Positions 36,848-45,366 of a stretch of 64,000 bases of DNA are shown here, piece by piece (positions within the stretch are counted from its first letter, which is position 1; each line of letters begins with the position of its first letter). The DNA comes from Halobaculum limi (GTDB lineage Archaea > Halobacteriota > Halobacteria > Halobacteriales > Haloferacaceae). The stretch spans positions 496,001 through 560,000 of the forward strand of contig NZ_CP120468.1 of NCBI RefSeq assembly GCF_029490015.1. Reading direction: 5' to 3'. Both the position numbers and the translations under genes were made by a program. Below the pieces are notes generated by a model. That model saw nothing but the letters and a program-made list of their open reading frames with translations. It ran no database searches and was not told the origin of the DNA.

Positions 36848-37996
36848 ATGAACATCGCCGTCGTCGGGGGAGGAATCGTCGGGGTCGCAAGCGCGTACGA
36901 ACTCGCCGCTCGCGGAGTTGAGGTGACGCTCCTCGAACGGGGGAGCCTCGGCGCGGGCAGCACCGACCGCGCCCTCGGCGGCATCCGCTCGCAGTTTTCT
37001 ACCCGCGTCAACGTGGAGTTCTCCGTCGCCTCCATCGAGGTGTGGGACTTGTTCGAGGAGCGATTCGGCACGGACATCGACCGTCGACGCACGGGCTATC
37101 TGTTCTGCACTCGCGACGCCGACACCGCCGACGCCTTCGCCGACCAGGTCGCGATGCAAAACGAGTACGGCGTCTCCAGTCGCCTCGTCGACCCCGCGGA
37201 GGCGACGGAGTTGTGTCCGGGGTTGCGTAGCGAGGAGTTCGTCGCCGCCACCTACTGCCCAGCAGACAGTTTCGCCGACCCGCACCTCGCGTTGCAGGGG
37301 TACGCCGGTGCCGCCCGCGAGGCCGGCGTCGAGATTCGGACGAACACCGCAGTATCGGGACTCGATCCGCGTGAATCGGGCGTCCGCGTCGGCCTCGCGA
37401 ACGGCGAGTCGCTGACGGTCGACTACGCGGTCAACGCGGCTGGTGCGTGGGCACCTCGCCTCGCGGAGACGGCGGGCTACGACCTGCCCATCGTTCCCCA
37501 CCGCCGGCAGACGGCCGTCGTAGACCCGGAGCGCCCGGTTCCCGAGTCCGATCCGCTCGTCATCGACGCGGATACGACCGCCCATTTCCGCCCCGAACGC
37601 GACGGCCGCGCGGTCGTCGGCGGGCACTTCGCAACAGACGACCCGGTCGCGGACGCCGACCGCTTCTCTGAGAAGGCCGACACCGACTGGGCGGTCGAGG
37701 CGGTCGAACGGGTCGGCGAGTTCACAGACTACTTCGGCCCCGAGAGCCGTCTCGCCGGCGGATGGGCGGGCCTGTACGCCGTGACGCCGGACCACCACGC
37801 CATCGTCGAGGAGTCGGTGCCGGGCGTCGTCACCGCCGCCGGGTTCTCCGGCCACGGCTTCCAACACGCTCCCGCGACGGCGAAGGTCGTCGCCGAACTC
37901 GTCGTAGACGGCGAAGCGTCTACGGTCGACGTGTCCGACCTCGACCGCGGGCGCTTCGACCGTGGTGAGACGGTCACCGAGCGAAACGTGGCCTGA
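36848..37996 (+). CDS. FAD-dependent amino-acid oxidoreductase (DAO family)
   Basis: A 382-residue flavoprotein. It starts MNIAVVGGGIVGVASAYELAARGVEVTLLERGSLGAGST with the dinucleotide motif GGGIVGVASA. Later it has PADSFADPHLALQGYAGAAREAGVEI, VDYAVNAAGAWAPRLAETAGYDLPIVPHRRQTAVV and the C-terminal FAD motif GGWAGLYAVTPDHHAIVEE...TAAGFSGHGFQHAPATAKVVAEL. These are typical of sarcosine/proline/D-amino-acid dehydrogenase-like DAO enzymes. The inner ATG at 36848 is preferred over one four codons upstream. Divergent from the cyclodeaminase gene. Confidence 0.9.
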   Translation: MNIAVVGGGIVGVASAYELAARGVEVTLLERGSLGAGSTDRALGGIRSQFSTRVNVEFSVASIEVWDLFEERFGTDIDRRRTGYLFCTRDADTADAFADQVAMQNEYGVSSRLVDPAEATELCPGLRSEEFVAATYCPADSFADPHLALQGYAGAAREAGVEIRTNTAVSGLDPRESGVRVGLANGESLTVDYAVNAAGAWAPRLAETAGYDLPIVPHRRQTAVVDPERPVPESDPLVIDADTTAHFRPERDGRAVVGGHFATDDPVADADRFSEKADTDWAVEAVERVGEFTDYFGPESRLAGGWAGLYAVTPDHHAIVEESVPGVVTAAGFSGHGFQHAPATAKVVAELVVDGEASTVDVSDLDRGRFDRGETVTERNVA

Positions 37997-38022
37997 AGCA
38001 GTGAGACGCGAGCGCCGAGCGT

Positions 38023-38493
38023 TCAGGCGCTACTCGACTCGTCGGTCGGTTCGTCGAACTCGGTGAGTTCGGACTCCGGATCCGCCTCTTCGTCGTCGCG
38101 GCGGAGGCGCGTGGGGTCGGTCTCGGTCGGTTTGTCGAACTCCTCGTTGAGCAACGCGCCGAGGAAGCCCCCGGCAGCGCCGAGGACGCCGCCGTACAGC
38201 GCCGTGAGCAGGAGGATGAGGAGGAAGAACACGAACGCGACCAACAGCGCCGACCGCTGGCCGGGACCGGCGATGACGAACACCGACGCGACGAGCGTCC
38301 CGAAGAGCGCACCGGGAACGGCCGCGAGTAGTCCCGAGAGGCCACCAACTTTCGCCCCTTCGGTCCGGTCGGGGCCGTGGAGGTAGCCGGCGGCCGCGCC
38401 GCCGATGGCCGGCGAAAACGGGAGGAAGAACGTCACGAGCGTTATCGCCGCGCCGATGATCGCGTGTTTCAGCGTGTCGTCACTGGAGGACAT
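38023..38493 (-). CDS. DUF5518-like membrane protein
   Basis: A 156-residue haloarchaeal membrane protein with about four helices (IIGAAITLVTFFLPFSPAIGGAAAGYL, GGLSGLLAAVPGALFGTLVASVFVIAG, ALLVAFVFFLLILLLTALYGGVLGAAGGFLGALL) and an acidic C-terminal tail of about 40 residues. The glycine-rich GGAAAGYLHGPDRTEGAKVGGLSGLLA loop matches my recollection of the DUF5518 family. TTTATGAC about 29 bp upstream on the minus strand supports a leaderless start. Function unknown. Confidence 0.78.
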   Translation of the reverse strand: MSSSDDTLKHAIIGAAITLVTFFLPFSPAIGGAAAGYLHGPDRTEGAKVGGLSGLLAAVPGALFGTLVASVFVIAGPGQRSALLVAFVFFLLILLLTALYGGVLGAAGGFLGALLNEEFDKPTETDPTRLRRDDEEADPESELTEFDEPTDESSSA

Positions 38494-38610
38494 ACGTCGA
38501 GGTGTCGTCGCCCTGGGTCATAAACATCAGTTCGACGAGCGGTGGGAGACGGCGACAGACGACGGAGGGCGACCAGCGAGTACGACCACCGGCGTCGACG
38601 CCGGCCGAAC

Positions 38611-38617
38611 GCTTTTG
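38611..38617 (+). promoter_or_regulatory. TATA box of the pheST leader transcript
   Basis: GCTTTTG begins 31 bp before the ATG of the 28-codon leader ORF, placing transcription start at or next to that ATG as for other leaderless genes in this window. Confidence 0.5.
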
Positions 38618-38641
38618 TCGGCGGCTACCCGTCGCTCGTGT

Positions 38642-38728
38642 ATGGCAACCGGACCCGCCACGACGCCGCAGGCACCGTACCCGACCACCGACCGGGACGG
38701 GTCCGCCTTCTTCTTCCCGCGCCGTTGA
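38642..38728 (+). CDS. Candidate Phe-sensing leader peptide of pheST
   Basis: A 28-codon ORF starting at a probably leaderless ATG and ending in TGA 149 bp before pheS. Its last residues are SAFFFPRR, with three consecutive TTC Phe codons at 38708-38716. It is not in frame contact with any known gene and lies alone in the 383-bp space between the divergent DUF5518-like gene and pheS. The RNA around it can form alternative hairpins (see 38700-38765). By analogy with bacterial pheST and amino-acid operon leaders, ribosome stalling on the Phe codons would report low Phe-tRNA. This role is inference. Confidence 0.55.
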   Translation: MATGPATTPQAPYPTTDRDGSAFFFPRR

Positions 38729-38765
38729 CCCCGGCGGACCGGCGGCACGTCCGAGGGGGCGTGCC
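38700..38765 (+). promoter_or_regulatory. Candidate attenuator: four mutually exclusive RNA segments
   Basis: Segment 1, GGTCCGCC (38700-38707), immediately precedes the Phe codons and pairs perfectly with segment 2, GGCGGACC (38733-38740). The CGGAC of segment 2 can instead pair with GTCCG (38749-38753) in segment 3. Segment 3, GGCACG (38744-38749), can pair with segment 4, CGTGCC (38760-38765). A ribosome at the stop codon (38726-38728) would cover segment 2 and leave 3:4 to form; a ribosome stalled on Phe codons would cover segment 1 and favour 2:3. There is no U-run after 3:4, so the output may not be bacterial-type termination. Confidence 0.45.
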
Positions 38766-38876
38766 CGCGCGAAACCGAGTTCCGGGTCGCTCGGCGCGAG
38801 ACGACCGGCGACTGGCACGACGCCGCGCCGGAACGACACGACTAACCACCGACCGATACGACACGCACACAATCGA

Positions 38877-40373
38877 ATGCGACTCCCACAGGCGCAGGTC
38901 GCGTTGCTGGAAGCCGCCAGCGCGACCGACGCGAAGACCATCGAACAGTTAGCCGAGGACACCGACCTGAAGCCGGAGACGGTCACGCGCGCCGCCTTCG
39001 ACCTCCGCGACGAAGGCCTCGTGAGCGTCGACGAACGCGTCGAGGAGTCGGCTACCCTCACCGACGAGGGCGAGACGTACCTCGACGCCGAACTCCCCGA
39101 GGTGCGCCTCCACCGCGCCGCTCGCGACGCCGACGGCCCCCTCGGGATGGGCGAGGCCATCGGCGCGGCCGGCCTCGAAGGTCCCGAAGTCGACATCGCC
39201 CTCGCCAACTACGCGCGGAAGGGCTACGGCGTCGTCGACTCCGGCGAAGTGACCGCGAACGAGGACGCCGACCCCGACGCTGACGAGGAGGCCGCCGCCC
39301 TCGCTGCACTCGCAGACGGCGACGCCGTCGACGACGCGGACCTACTGGGTCGATTGGAGAGCCGTGGTCTCGTCGCCCTCGACGAGCGAACCGTCCGCTC
39401 GGTGACGCTCACCGACGACGGTGTCACCGCCCTGATGGAGGGCGTTGAGGCCGCCGAGACGGTTGACCGACTCACGCCCGAACTGCTCACGAGCGGCGAG
39501 TGGGAGGACGTCGAGTTCGCCGAGTACAACGTCGAGGCCGACGCACCCGCCGTCGAGGGCGGGCGTCAACACGTCCTGCGCTCGATGTCCGAGCGAGTGA
39601 AAGACGTCCTCGTTGGGATGGGCTTCCAGGAGATGGACGGCCCCCACGCCGACGCGGACTTCTGGATCAACGATTGCCTGTTCATGCCGCAGGACCACCC
39701 GGCACGCACTCACTGGGACCGGTTCGCCCTCGACGTGCCGCCCGTCCGTGACCTCCCGGAGGGCCTCGTCGACCGCGTGGAGGCGACCCACCGGGACGGC
39801 ATCGGCGAGGACGGCGACGGCTACCACTCGCCGTGGTCGGAGGACTTCGCCCGCGCCATCGCACTTCGCGGCCACACCACGTCGCTGTCGATGCGCTACC
39901 TCTCGGGGTACGCGAACGCCGACATCGACCCGCCGAAGCGCTACTTCTCGGTGGAGAAGGCGTACCGCAACGACACCCTCGACGCGACGCACCTGCTGGA
40001 GTTCTACCAGATCGAAGGGTGGGTGATGGCCGAGGATCTCTCGGTGCGTGAGTTGATGGGCACGTTCGAGGAGTTCTACCGGCAGTTCGGCATCGAAGAG
40101 ATCCGATTCAAGCCTCACTACAACCCCTACACGGAGCCGAGTTTCGAGTTGTTCGGCGAACACCCGGAGACGGGCGAGGAGATCGAGATCGGCAACTCGG
40201 GGATGTTCCGCGACGAAGTGCTCGAAACCCTCGGCATCGAGTGTGACGTGATGGCGTGGGGGCTCGCCTTGGAGCGTCTCGCGATGCTCACGACCGGCGC
40301 GGAAGACATCCGCGACCTACACGGCACGCTTGCAGACCTTGAGTTCCTGCGGAACGCGGAGGTGACCTACTGA
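38877..40373 (+). CDS. pheS: Phenylalanyl-tRNA synthetase alpha subunit
   Basis: A 498-residue class II catalytic subunit of the archaeal/eukaryal type. The N-terminus has winged-helix repeats (LPQAQVALLEAASATDAKTIEQLAEDTDLKPETVTRAAFDLRDEGLVSV) that bind tRNA. The catalytic core includes MGFQEMDGPHADADFWINDCLFMPQDHPART, FSVEKAYRNDTLDATHLLEFYQIEGW (motif 2) and GIECDVMAWGLALERLAML (motif 3). The ATG at 38877 gives the normal archaeal N-terminus; the longer open frame upstream is not coding. Its TGA overlaps the pheT ATG (TGATG). Expression may be governed by the leader at 38642-38765. Confidence 0.97.
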   Translation: MRLPQAQVALLEAASATDAKTIEQLAEDTDLKPETVTRAAFDLRDEGLVSVDERVEESATLTDEGETYLDAELPEVRLHRAARDADGPLGMGEAIGAAGLEGPEVDIALANYARKGYGVVDSGEVTANEDADPDADEEAAALAALADGDAVDDADLLGRLESRGLVALDERTVRSVTLTDDGVTALMEGVEAAETVDRLTPELLTSGEWEDVEFAEYNVEADAPAVEGGRQHVLRSMSERVKDVLVGMGFQEMDGPHADADFWINDCLFMPQDHPARTHWDRFALDVPPVRDLPEGLVDRVEATHRDGIGEDGDGYHSPWSEDFARAIALRGHTTSLSMRYLSGYANADIDPPKRYFSVEKAYRNDTLDATHLLEFYQIEGWVMAEDLSVRELMGTFEEFYRQFGIEEIRFKPHYNPYTEPSFELFGEHPETGEEIEIGNSGMFRDEVLETLGIECDVMAWGLALERLAMLTTGAEDIRDLHGTLADLEFLRNAEVTY

Positions 40374-42178
40374 TGCCAGTCGTTGACATCGACACGGACG
40401 AACTGCGAGGATTGACCGGCGCAGACAAGAGTGACGAGGAGTTCAAGTCCGACCTGTTCGCCCTCGGTCTGGAGTACGAGGGCGACACGGAAGACGGCCT
40501 CCTCCAGTTCGAGTTCGGACCGGATCGCTTGGATCGGCTCTCGGTCGAGGGTGTCGCTCGCTCGCTGCGTTACCAGTACGGCGAGGACCGCGGCGTGTAC
40601 GTCCCGAAGACGAACGACGCCGACTGGACCATCGAGGTCGACCCCTCGGTGCCCGAGGAGCGCCCGTACGTCACCGGCGCGGTCGTCCGCGGCGTCAACC
40701 TCGACGAGTCCGGCCTCGACTCGCTCATCCAGTTGCAAGAGAAACTCCACGCGACGATGGGCCGCGGCCGCGCGAAAGGCGCTATCGGCGTCCACGACCT
40801 GACGATGCTGAAAGGGCAGGCGCTCACCGAAGAATCGGAGCCGTCCGGGACGATAAACGCCGCCTCGGCGGATCTGGGTGCGACCGAGAAGACCGTCACC
40901 TACCGCGGCGTCGACCCCGAGGGCGACCGCTTCGTCCCCCTCGACTCCAACGCCGAGATGACGCCCGCGGACGTCCTCACCGACCACCCGATCGGTGACA
41001 AGTACGCCGACCTCGTCGAGGACCTCGACCGCTACCCGGCGATCTACGACGAACTCGGCCTGTTTTCGTTCCCGCCGGTAATCAACGGGTCGCGCACGGA
41101 GGTCGACACCGGCTCTCGCGACCTGTTCATCGAACTCACCGGGACCGACCAGTGGACCATCGACAAGATGTGCGTCATCCTCTGTTACGCGCTCTCCGCT
41201 CGCGGCGGCACCGTCGAGGAGGTGCAGGTCGACTACCAAGACGGCGCGACGTACCCCGACGAGTACGGTCCGGAACTGATCCGGCCGGATCTGGACACCG
41301 ACGAGAAGTCCGTCACCCACGACCGCATCGAGACGATGCTCGGTGTCGAACTGGAGCGCGAGGAGGTCGTCGACCTGTTCGAGCGCTCCGGACTGGACGC
41401 TGCCTACTCGCTCGGCGAGGAGGAGACGGTGTATGACGTGACGATTCCGCCGTACCGCGTCGACGTGCTCCACCCGCTCGACCTCATTGACGACGTTGGC
41501 CGAGCGTACGGCTTCAACGAACTCGAACCGACGTACCCCGACACCGGTACCATCGGCGGCCGCCACGAACGCTCCCGACTCGGGCGAGCGGTCCGCACGA
41601 GTCTCATCGGCCTCGGCTTCGAGGACATGCTCAACTTCCACATGACCTCGGCCACCGAGAACTACGAGCGGATGGGTGTCGAGGAACGCGACCCCGGCGA
41701 CGACCTGGCGGACGCGCCGCTTGGCGCAGAGCCACGCGCCGAGATCACCAGCCCGTACAGCGAGGACTACACCCAACTGCGGACGTGGGCGCTCCCCTCG
41801 CTGGTGCAGGTACTGGAGAACAACACCCATCGGTCGTACCCGCAAGACCTCTCGGAGGTCGGCTTCGTCGCTCACCGCGACGACGACGTCAACACCCGCG
41901 TCGCCGAAGACCGCCACGTCGCGGGTGTGCTGGCGCGGACGGACGCCACCTACGAGGACGCGAAAGCCCGCGTGCAGGCCGTCTGCAACGACTTCGACGC
42001 CGAGTTGGAGACGCCCGCGACGGAGCACCCGAGTTTCCTCCCCGGCCGCGTCGCCGCCGTCGTCGTCGACGGCGAACGCGTCGGCGTCGTCGGCGAACTC
42101 CACCCCGAAGTGCTCGTAGACCGCGACATGGAAGTGCCAGTCGCGGCGTTCGAGTTCTCGCTGTCGGCGCTGCAGTAG
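40373..42178 (+). CDS. pheT: Phenylalanyl-tRNA synthetase beta subunit
   Basis: A 601-residue partner of PheS; the two form the alpha2-beta2 enzyme. It begins MPVVDIDTDELRGLTG, has the B3/B4 editing-type domain (LQEKLHATMGRGRAKGAIGVHDLTM, PPVINGSRTEVDTGSRDLFIELTGTD), the B5 domain (DVTIPPYRVDVLHPLDLIDDVGRAYGFNEL) and a C-terminal catalytic-like fold (GELHPEVLVDRDMEVPVAAFEFSL). The length is normal for archaeal PheT. Its ATG shares one base with the pheS stop codon, giving coupled translation. Confidence 0.97.
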   Translation: MPVVDIDTDELRGLTGADKSDEEFKSDLFALGLEYEGDTEDGLLQFEFGPDRLDRLSVEGVARSLRYQYGEDRGVYVPKTNDADWTIEVDPSVPEERPYVTGAVVRGVNLDESGLDSLIQLQEKLHATMGRGRAKGAIGVHDLTMLKGQALTEESEPSGTINAASADLGATEKTVTYRGVDPEGDRFVPLDSNAEMTPADVLTDHPIGDKYADLVEDLDRYPAIYDELGLFSFPPVINGSRTEVDTGSRDLFIELTGTDQWTIDKMCVILCYALSARGGTVEEVQVDYQDGATYPDEYGPELIRPDLDTDEKSVTHDRIETMLGVELEREEVVDLFERSGLDAAYSLGEEETVYDVTIPPYRVDVLHPLDLIDDVGRAYGFNELEPTYPDTGTIGGRHERSRLGRAVRTSLIGLGFEDMLNFHMTSATENYERMGVEERDPGDDLADAPLGAEPRAEITSPYSEDYTQLRTWALPSLVQVLENNTHRSYPQDLSEVGFVAHRDDDVNTRVAEDRHVAGVLARTDATYEDAKARVQAVCNDFDAELETPATEHPSFLPGRVAAVVVDGERVGVVGELHPEVLVDRDMEVPVAAFEFSLSALQ

Positions 42179-42271
42179 GGCGTCGCCGACGCCACGGCCC
42201 CGGATTCACCACCGTGGGCGACGGTGTCACACGGCCCGAAACGTAATTCTACGGCTCCTCGCAGACCCTAT

Positions 42272-42739
42272 ATGGAACTGGTCGAAGCCACTGTCGACGA
42301 CCTCGATGCGCTGATCGACCGCTGGTACGACCTCGCGACGGCGATGGAGGACCACTCAGAACTGAACAAACTCGTCTACGAGGACGCCAAAGATGTTCCC
42401 GACGACGGCTTTCGCGCCCACCTCGACGCCGACGACGTGACCGACTACCTCGTCGTCGACGAGGGAGAGACGATCGGATTTCTCACGCTGTCGGCAGGCG
42501 AGCACCCGTCTCGCCGCTACTCACGGTACCTTCGAATCGTGAACCTCGCTATCGACGAGGCTCACCGCGGACAGGGCCACGGTACGGCGGTCGTCGACCG
42601 TGTCAGAGAACGTGCTCGCGAACGCGGCTGTGACCACCTGAAGGTCTCCTGTGAGTGGGGCAACGAGGGCGCTCGTCGGTTCTACCGCGACACGGGGTTC
42701 GAACCGAAACAGGTGGAGTACGCACAGCCGTTGGAGTGA
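42272..42739 (+). CDS. GNAT family N-acetyltransferase
   Basis: A 155-residue acetyltransferase. The acetyl-CoA binding motif A is LAIDEAHRGQGHGTAVVDRVRERARERG (R/Q-x-x-G-x-G/A, here RGQGHG), followed by HLKVSCEWGNEGARRFYRDTGFEPKQ, the usual strand-helix-strand end. The N-terminus ELVEATVDDLDALIDRWYDLATAMEDHSEL is the substrate side. The ATG at 42272 follows TAATTC about 30 bp upstream. The substrate is unknown. Confidence 0.92.
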   Translation: MELVEATVDDLDALIDRWYDLATAMEDHSELNKLVYEDAKDVPDDGFRAHLDADDVTDYLVVDEGETIGFLTLSAGEHPSRRYSRYLRIVNLAIDEAHRGQGHGTAVVDRVRERARERGCDHLKVSCEWGNEGARRFYRDTGFEPKQVEYAQPLE

Positions 42740-42802
42740 CGCGATTGTCGGGAGCGTCGTAGATCGCACCACCGGCACTTCGGGGCTGCCTCTACCCTCT
42801 CG

Positions 42803-43699
42803 TCAGGAGACATCGGAGGTGGGACGCACCCCTCGCCGGTAACTCCGGACGAAGGCGTACACCACGCCGAGGGCGCCGCCGACGGCGAGCACGCCGGGAC
42901 CGACGCCGAGAGAGATCTCGTTGGGTGTGTCGACGAACGAGAACACGTACGTGACTGTCCCCGGCGTCCCGATCGTCAGCGAGTCGACGCCGAGCGTCGA
43001 CAAGAGGAGCGGGCCGCCGATGGCGAGGAGGACCGCCACGACGAATGCGGCGACGGCCGCTCCAGACAGCGCGTCCCACGCGAGCGTTGCGATCGACAAT
43101 CGCCGCGGACGGTCGGTCTCGCGGCCTATGATCCGAACGCCCTTTTCGTGGTCGACGATCCGGATGTGGGCAGGATACCCCAGCACCGAAATGGTCATCC
43201 AGACGTCCGCGACCGCGCCCGCGGCGTTCAGCGTCAGCGGGACGACCAGCCACCCCCACTCCAACAGGAGCATCGCTGGGACGCCGACCGCCGACAGGAC
43301 CACCAGCGGCGTCAAGAGAACGACAATAAACTGATCGCGGGAGAACTCGTGGTCGGTCGTCGCGTAGGCGTACGGGAGGATGAAGTGAGCGACGCCGACA
43401 CCGTATCGGGGCTCGCCGCCGTAGTACCGGATCGCCAGCCCGTGTAGCCACTCGTGCGGGGCGAGGATGGCCGTGGCGAGGAAGACGAGGACGAAGATGT
43501 TCACGCCGACCGCGAGCCAACCGAGCGAGGCCGGCGCGAACTGGAGCGAAACAGACTCGCCGGTTCCTATGCGGTAGATGCCGCTGAACACCGCCCACCA
43601 GACGACCATCCCGAGCGTGCTGACGGCCGTCATCTGGATCGTGAGTCCGCGAGTGAGTTCGAGATCGGCGAGAACGCGGTCGGCAGATGAGATGCTCAT
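42803..43699 (-). CDS. DUF3267 family putative membrane metalloprotease
   Basis: A 298-residue multi-pass membrane protein. The zinc-binding HExxH appears as APHEWLHGLAIRYYGGEPRYGVGVAHFILPYAYATTDHEFSRDQF (about residues 82-125), matching the DUF3267 putative zincin family, distantly related to site-2 proteases. About six helices surround it (WWAVFSGIYRI, LGWLAVGVNIFVLVFLATAIL, FIVVLLTPLVVLSAVGVPAML, AAVAAFVVAVLLAIGGPLLL, GPGVLAVGGALGVVYAFV). The substrate is unknown. Divergent from a universal stress protein gene. Confidence 0.87.
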   Translation of the reverse strand: MSISSADRVLADLELTRGLTIQMTAVSTLGMVVWWAVFSGIYRIGTGESVSLQFAPASLGWLAVGVNIFVLVFLATAILAPHEWLHGLAIRYYGGEPRYGVGVAHFILPYAYATTDHEFSRDQFIVVLLTPLVVLSAVGVPAMLLLEWGWLVVPLTLNAAGAVADVWMTISVLGYPAHIRIVDHEKGVRIIGRETDRPRRLSIATLAWDALSGAAVAAFVVAVLLAIGGPLLLSTLGVDSLTIGTPGTVTYVFSFVDTPNEISLGVGPGVLAVGGALGVVYAFVRSYRRGVRPTSDVS

Positions 43700-43823
43700 C
43701 TCACGTCCGCCGTCCCGGCGGCGGCAGATAAAGATTCAGCCGATCCCCGTACCGCCCGAGCGTGGGGCCAACGATGGAGAGGCGAGGGGAACACCTTTCA
43801 CGTCATCCGCCGCAGGCACGCGT

Positions 43824-44270
43824 ATGAGCCTGACCGTCGAACGCGTGCTGGTCCCCGTGGACGGCAGCGACGAGTCACTCGTGGCGGTCGAGTACGCCGT
43901 CACTGTCGCCGAACGGTACGACGCGCAGGTACACGCGGTGTACGTCCTCGGCGAGGAAGTGGTCCGTGCCATCGAGGAGACAGTCGTCAACCACGACGAA
44001 GTCGCGGAGGACACAGAGGCGTTCACCGACACCGTCCGTAAGGTGGCCGAGGCCGAGGGCGTCCCAGTCTCCTCGTCTATCGCCTACGGCTTCTCGACGC
44101 GACGCAAGACTACCCACCCGGGGTCGGTCATCCTCGACACCGCCGAAGACGTCGACGCCGACTTCATCGTCATCCCGCGGGAACCGCTGACGGGCGAACC
44201 CGGCGAGGTGCTGGAGAAGGCCGCCGAGTACGTGTTGCTGTACGCAAGTCAGCCGGTGCTGTCTGTCTGA
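43824..44270 (+). CDS. Universal stress protein (UspA family)
   Basis: A 148-residue UspA-fold protein. It starts MSLTVERVLVPVDGSDESLVAVEYAVTVAERYDAQVHAVYVL, the typical first strand and helix; the D in PVDGS contacts ATP in binding members. The end, LDTAEDVDADFIVIPREPLTGEPGEVLEKAAEYVLLYASQPVLSV, has a modified phosphate loop without the standard Gx2Gx9G(S/T) spacing, so ATP binding is uncertain. It may act in general stress, as inferred from the family. Confidence 0.9.
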   Translation: MSLTVERVLVPVDGSDESLVAVEYAVTVAERYDAQVHAVYVLGEEVVRAIEETVVNHDEVAEDTEAFTDTVRKVAEAEGVPVSSSIAYGFSTRRKTTHPGSVILDTAEDVDADFIVIPREPLTGEPGEVLEKAAEYVLLYASQPVLSV

Positions 44271-44301
44271 GCGAATAGCCAAAAACCGCGTTCTGTGGGC
44301 G

Positions 44302-44862
44302 CTATTCCGGCGACGCCAACTGGGCGGTCATCTCTAACTCGAACGACTCGGCGTCGCTCGTCTCGAAGCCCACCTTCTTGTAGAGGCCGACTGCCGCACG
44401 GTTCCAGCGCTCGACGGTGAGCCAGACGCGTTCGACGCCGTTGGCCGCGCCGTGGCCGAGCAACGCCTTCATCAGGTGCGTGCCGATGCCCGCGCCTTGG
44501 TACGCCTGTAAGACGAAGATGGCGAGTTCACAGGCGTCACCGTCGGGGACGAGCGTCGCGTGGCCCGCGACCTGGTCGCCGTCCCACGCGATGACGTTGT
44601 AGCCGTCGTCGCCGAGGATAGTCTCCAGCCACGAGCGAACGTCGGATTCCCTGCTCGGGGGGATGCCCTGCGCTCGGTCAGCGGGGTCGAACGCCGTGTA
44701 CATCTCGACGAGCGACTCGAACTCGTCTTCACCGGCCTCACCCTCCGCGTCGGAGGGGTACGGACGGATCTCGATGTCGCGGCCCTCCCGATCCTCGAAC
44801 GTCAGCGGGGGTGCCTCGAACGGACCTGCCGGCTCCTCGGGGTAGATGCGGTCGCCGCTCAT
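44302..44862 (-). CDS. GNAT family N-acetyltransferase
   Basis: A 186-residue protein with a proline/acidic N-terminal stretch (DRIYPEEPAGPFEAPPLTFEDREGRDIEIRPY) and a GNAT core: CELAIFVLQAYQGAGIGTHLMKALLGHGAANGVERVWLTVERWNRAAVGLYKKVGFETSDAE. The acetyl-CoA loop is QGAGIG. It is the second gene of a two-gene operon, overlapping the upstream universal stress protein gene by four bases, so the two may act in the same response. The substrate is unknown. Confidence 0.92.
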   Translation of the reverse strand: MSGDRIYPEEPAGPFEAPPLTFEDREGRDIEIRPYPSDAEGEAGEDEFESLVEMYTAFDPADRAQGIPPSRESDVRSWLETILGDDGYNVIAWDGDQVAGHATLVPDGDACELAIFVLQAYQGAGIGTHLMKALLGHGAANGVERVWLTVERWNRAAVGLYKKVGFETSDAESFELEMTAQLASPE

Positions 44863-45227
44863 CGGACCAATTTGACCGAGACGTGAGAGTTCAACAGGAC
44901 GAACTGCGCGATGCTACCGAGATTGATCTTGCCCATCGGACTCGTCTCGCCACCACCGATGGCGATCATTTCGAAGCCCTCGCTCTCCGCGATGTCGACG
45001 ATCTGACTGCCCGCGTCGCCCTGCACGCGACGGATGTCCGCGGCGAGTCCGGCGTCTTCGATCACCGTTCGGACGCGGTCTTCCACCTCGTCGGGCGTGC
45101 GGTCCGATCGGGGGTTCTCCACGACCGCGACGGTGAGGTCGTCGCCGGCCGCCAGTGCGCGGTCGACGGTGTCCTCCAACGCCCGGAGGGAGTCCTCGCT
45201 CCCTCCGATTCCGAGCAGTACCTTCAT
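44859..45227 (-). CDS. Universal stress protein (UspA family)
   Basis: A 122-residue UspA protein beginning MKVLLGIGGSEDSLRALEDTVDRALAAGDDLTVAVV. The C-terminal GGGETSPMGKINLGSIAQFVLLNSHVSVKLVR retains the glycine-rich ATP-binding loop and the following GS dipeptide. The usual Asp in the first loop is Gly here (GIGGSEDS). It is somewhat short for the family. The ATG at 45227 is family-typical; the open frame upstream is not coding. It heads an operon with a GNAT gene (4-bp overlap). Confidence 0.9.
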   Translation of the reverse strand: MKVLLGIGGSEDSLRALEDTVDRALAAGDDLTVAVVENPRSDRTPDEVEDRVRTVIEDAGLAADIRRVQGDAGSQIVDIAESEGFEMIAIGGGETSPMGKINLGSIAQFVLLNSHVSVKLVR

Positions 45228-45366
45228 GCACCGACGGTCGGCAGGGCCGGACAAAAGCGTGCCGCCAACGTGAGCGACCGAGACGCGAGCGGTGTCAACT
45301 CGGACGTCAGACACTCGGCGGACGCACGGGGACGACTTTTTAGCGGTCGCTCGGCTACCTGCCCCT

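Noticed and set aside
36716-37867. Extension of the cyclodeaminase frame to 709 codons
   Set aside because: The added part is antisense to the FAD oxidase; the family start is at 36715.
38502-38876. N-terminal extension of PheS by 125 codons
   Set aside because: The extension is Arg/Pro/Thr-rich, with none of the PheS N-terminal winged-helix character; the normal PheS start is at 38877. The same DNA holds the Phe leader ORF in another frame.
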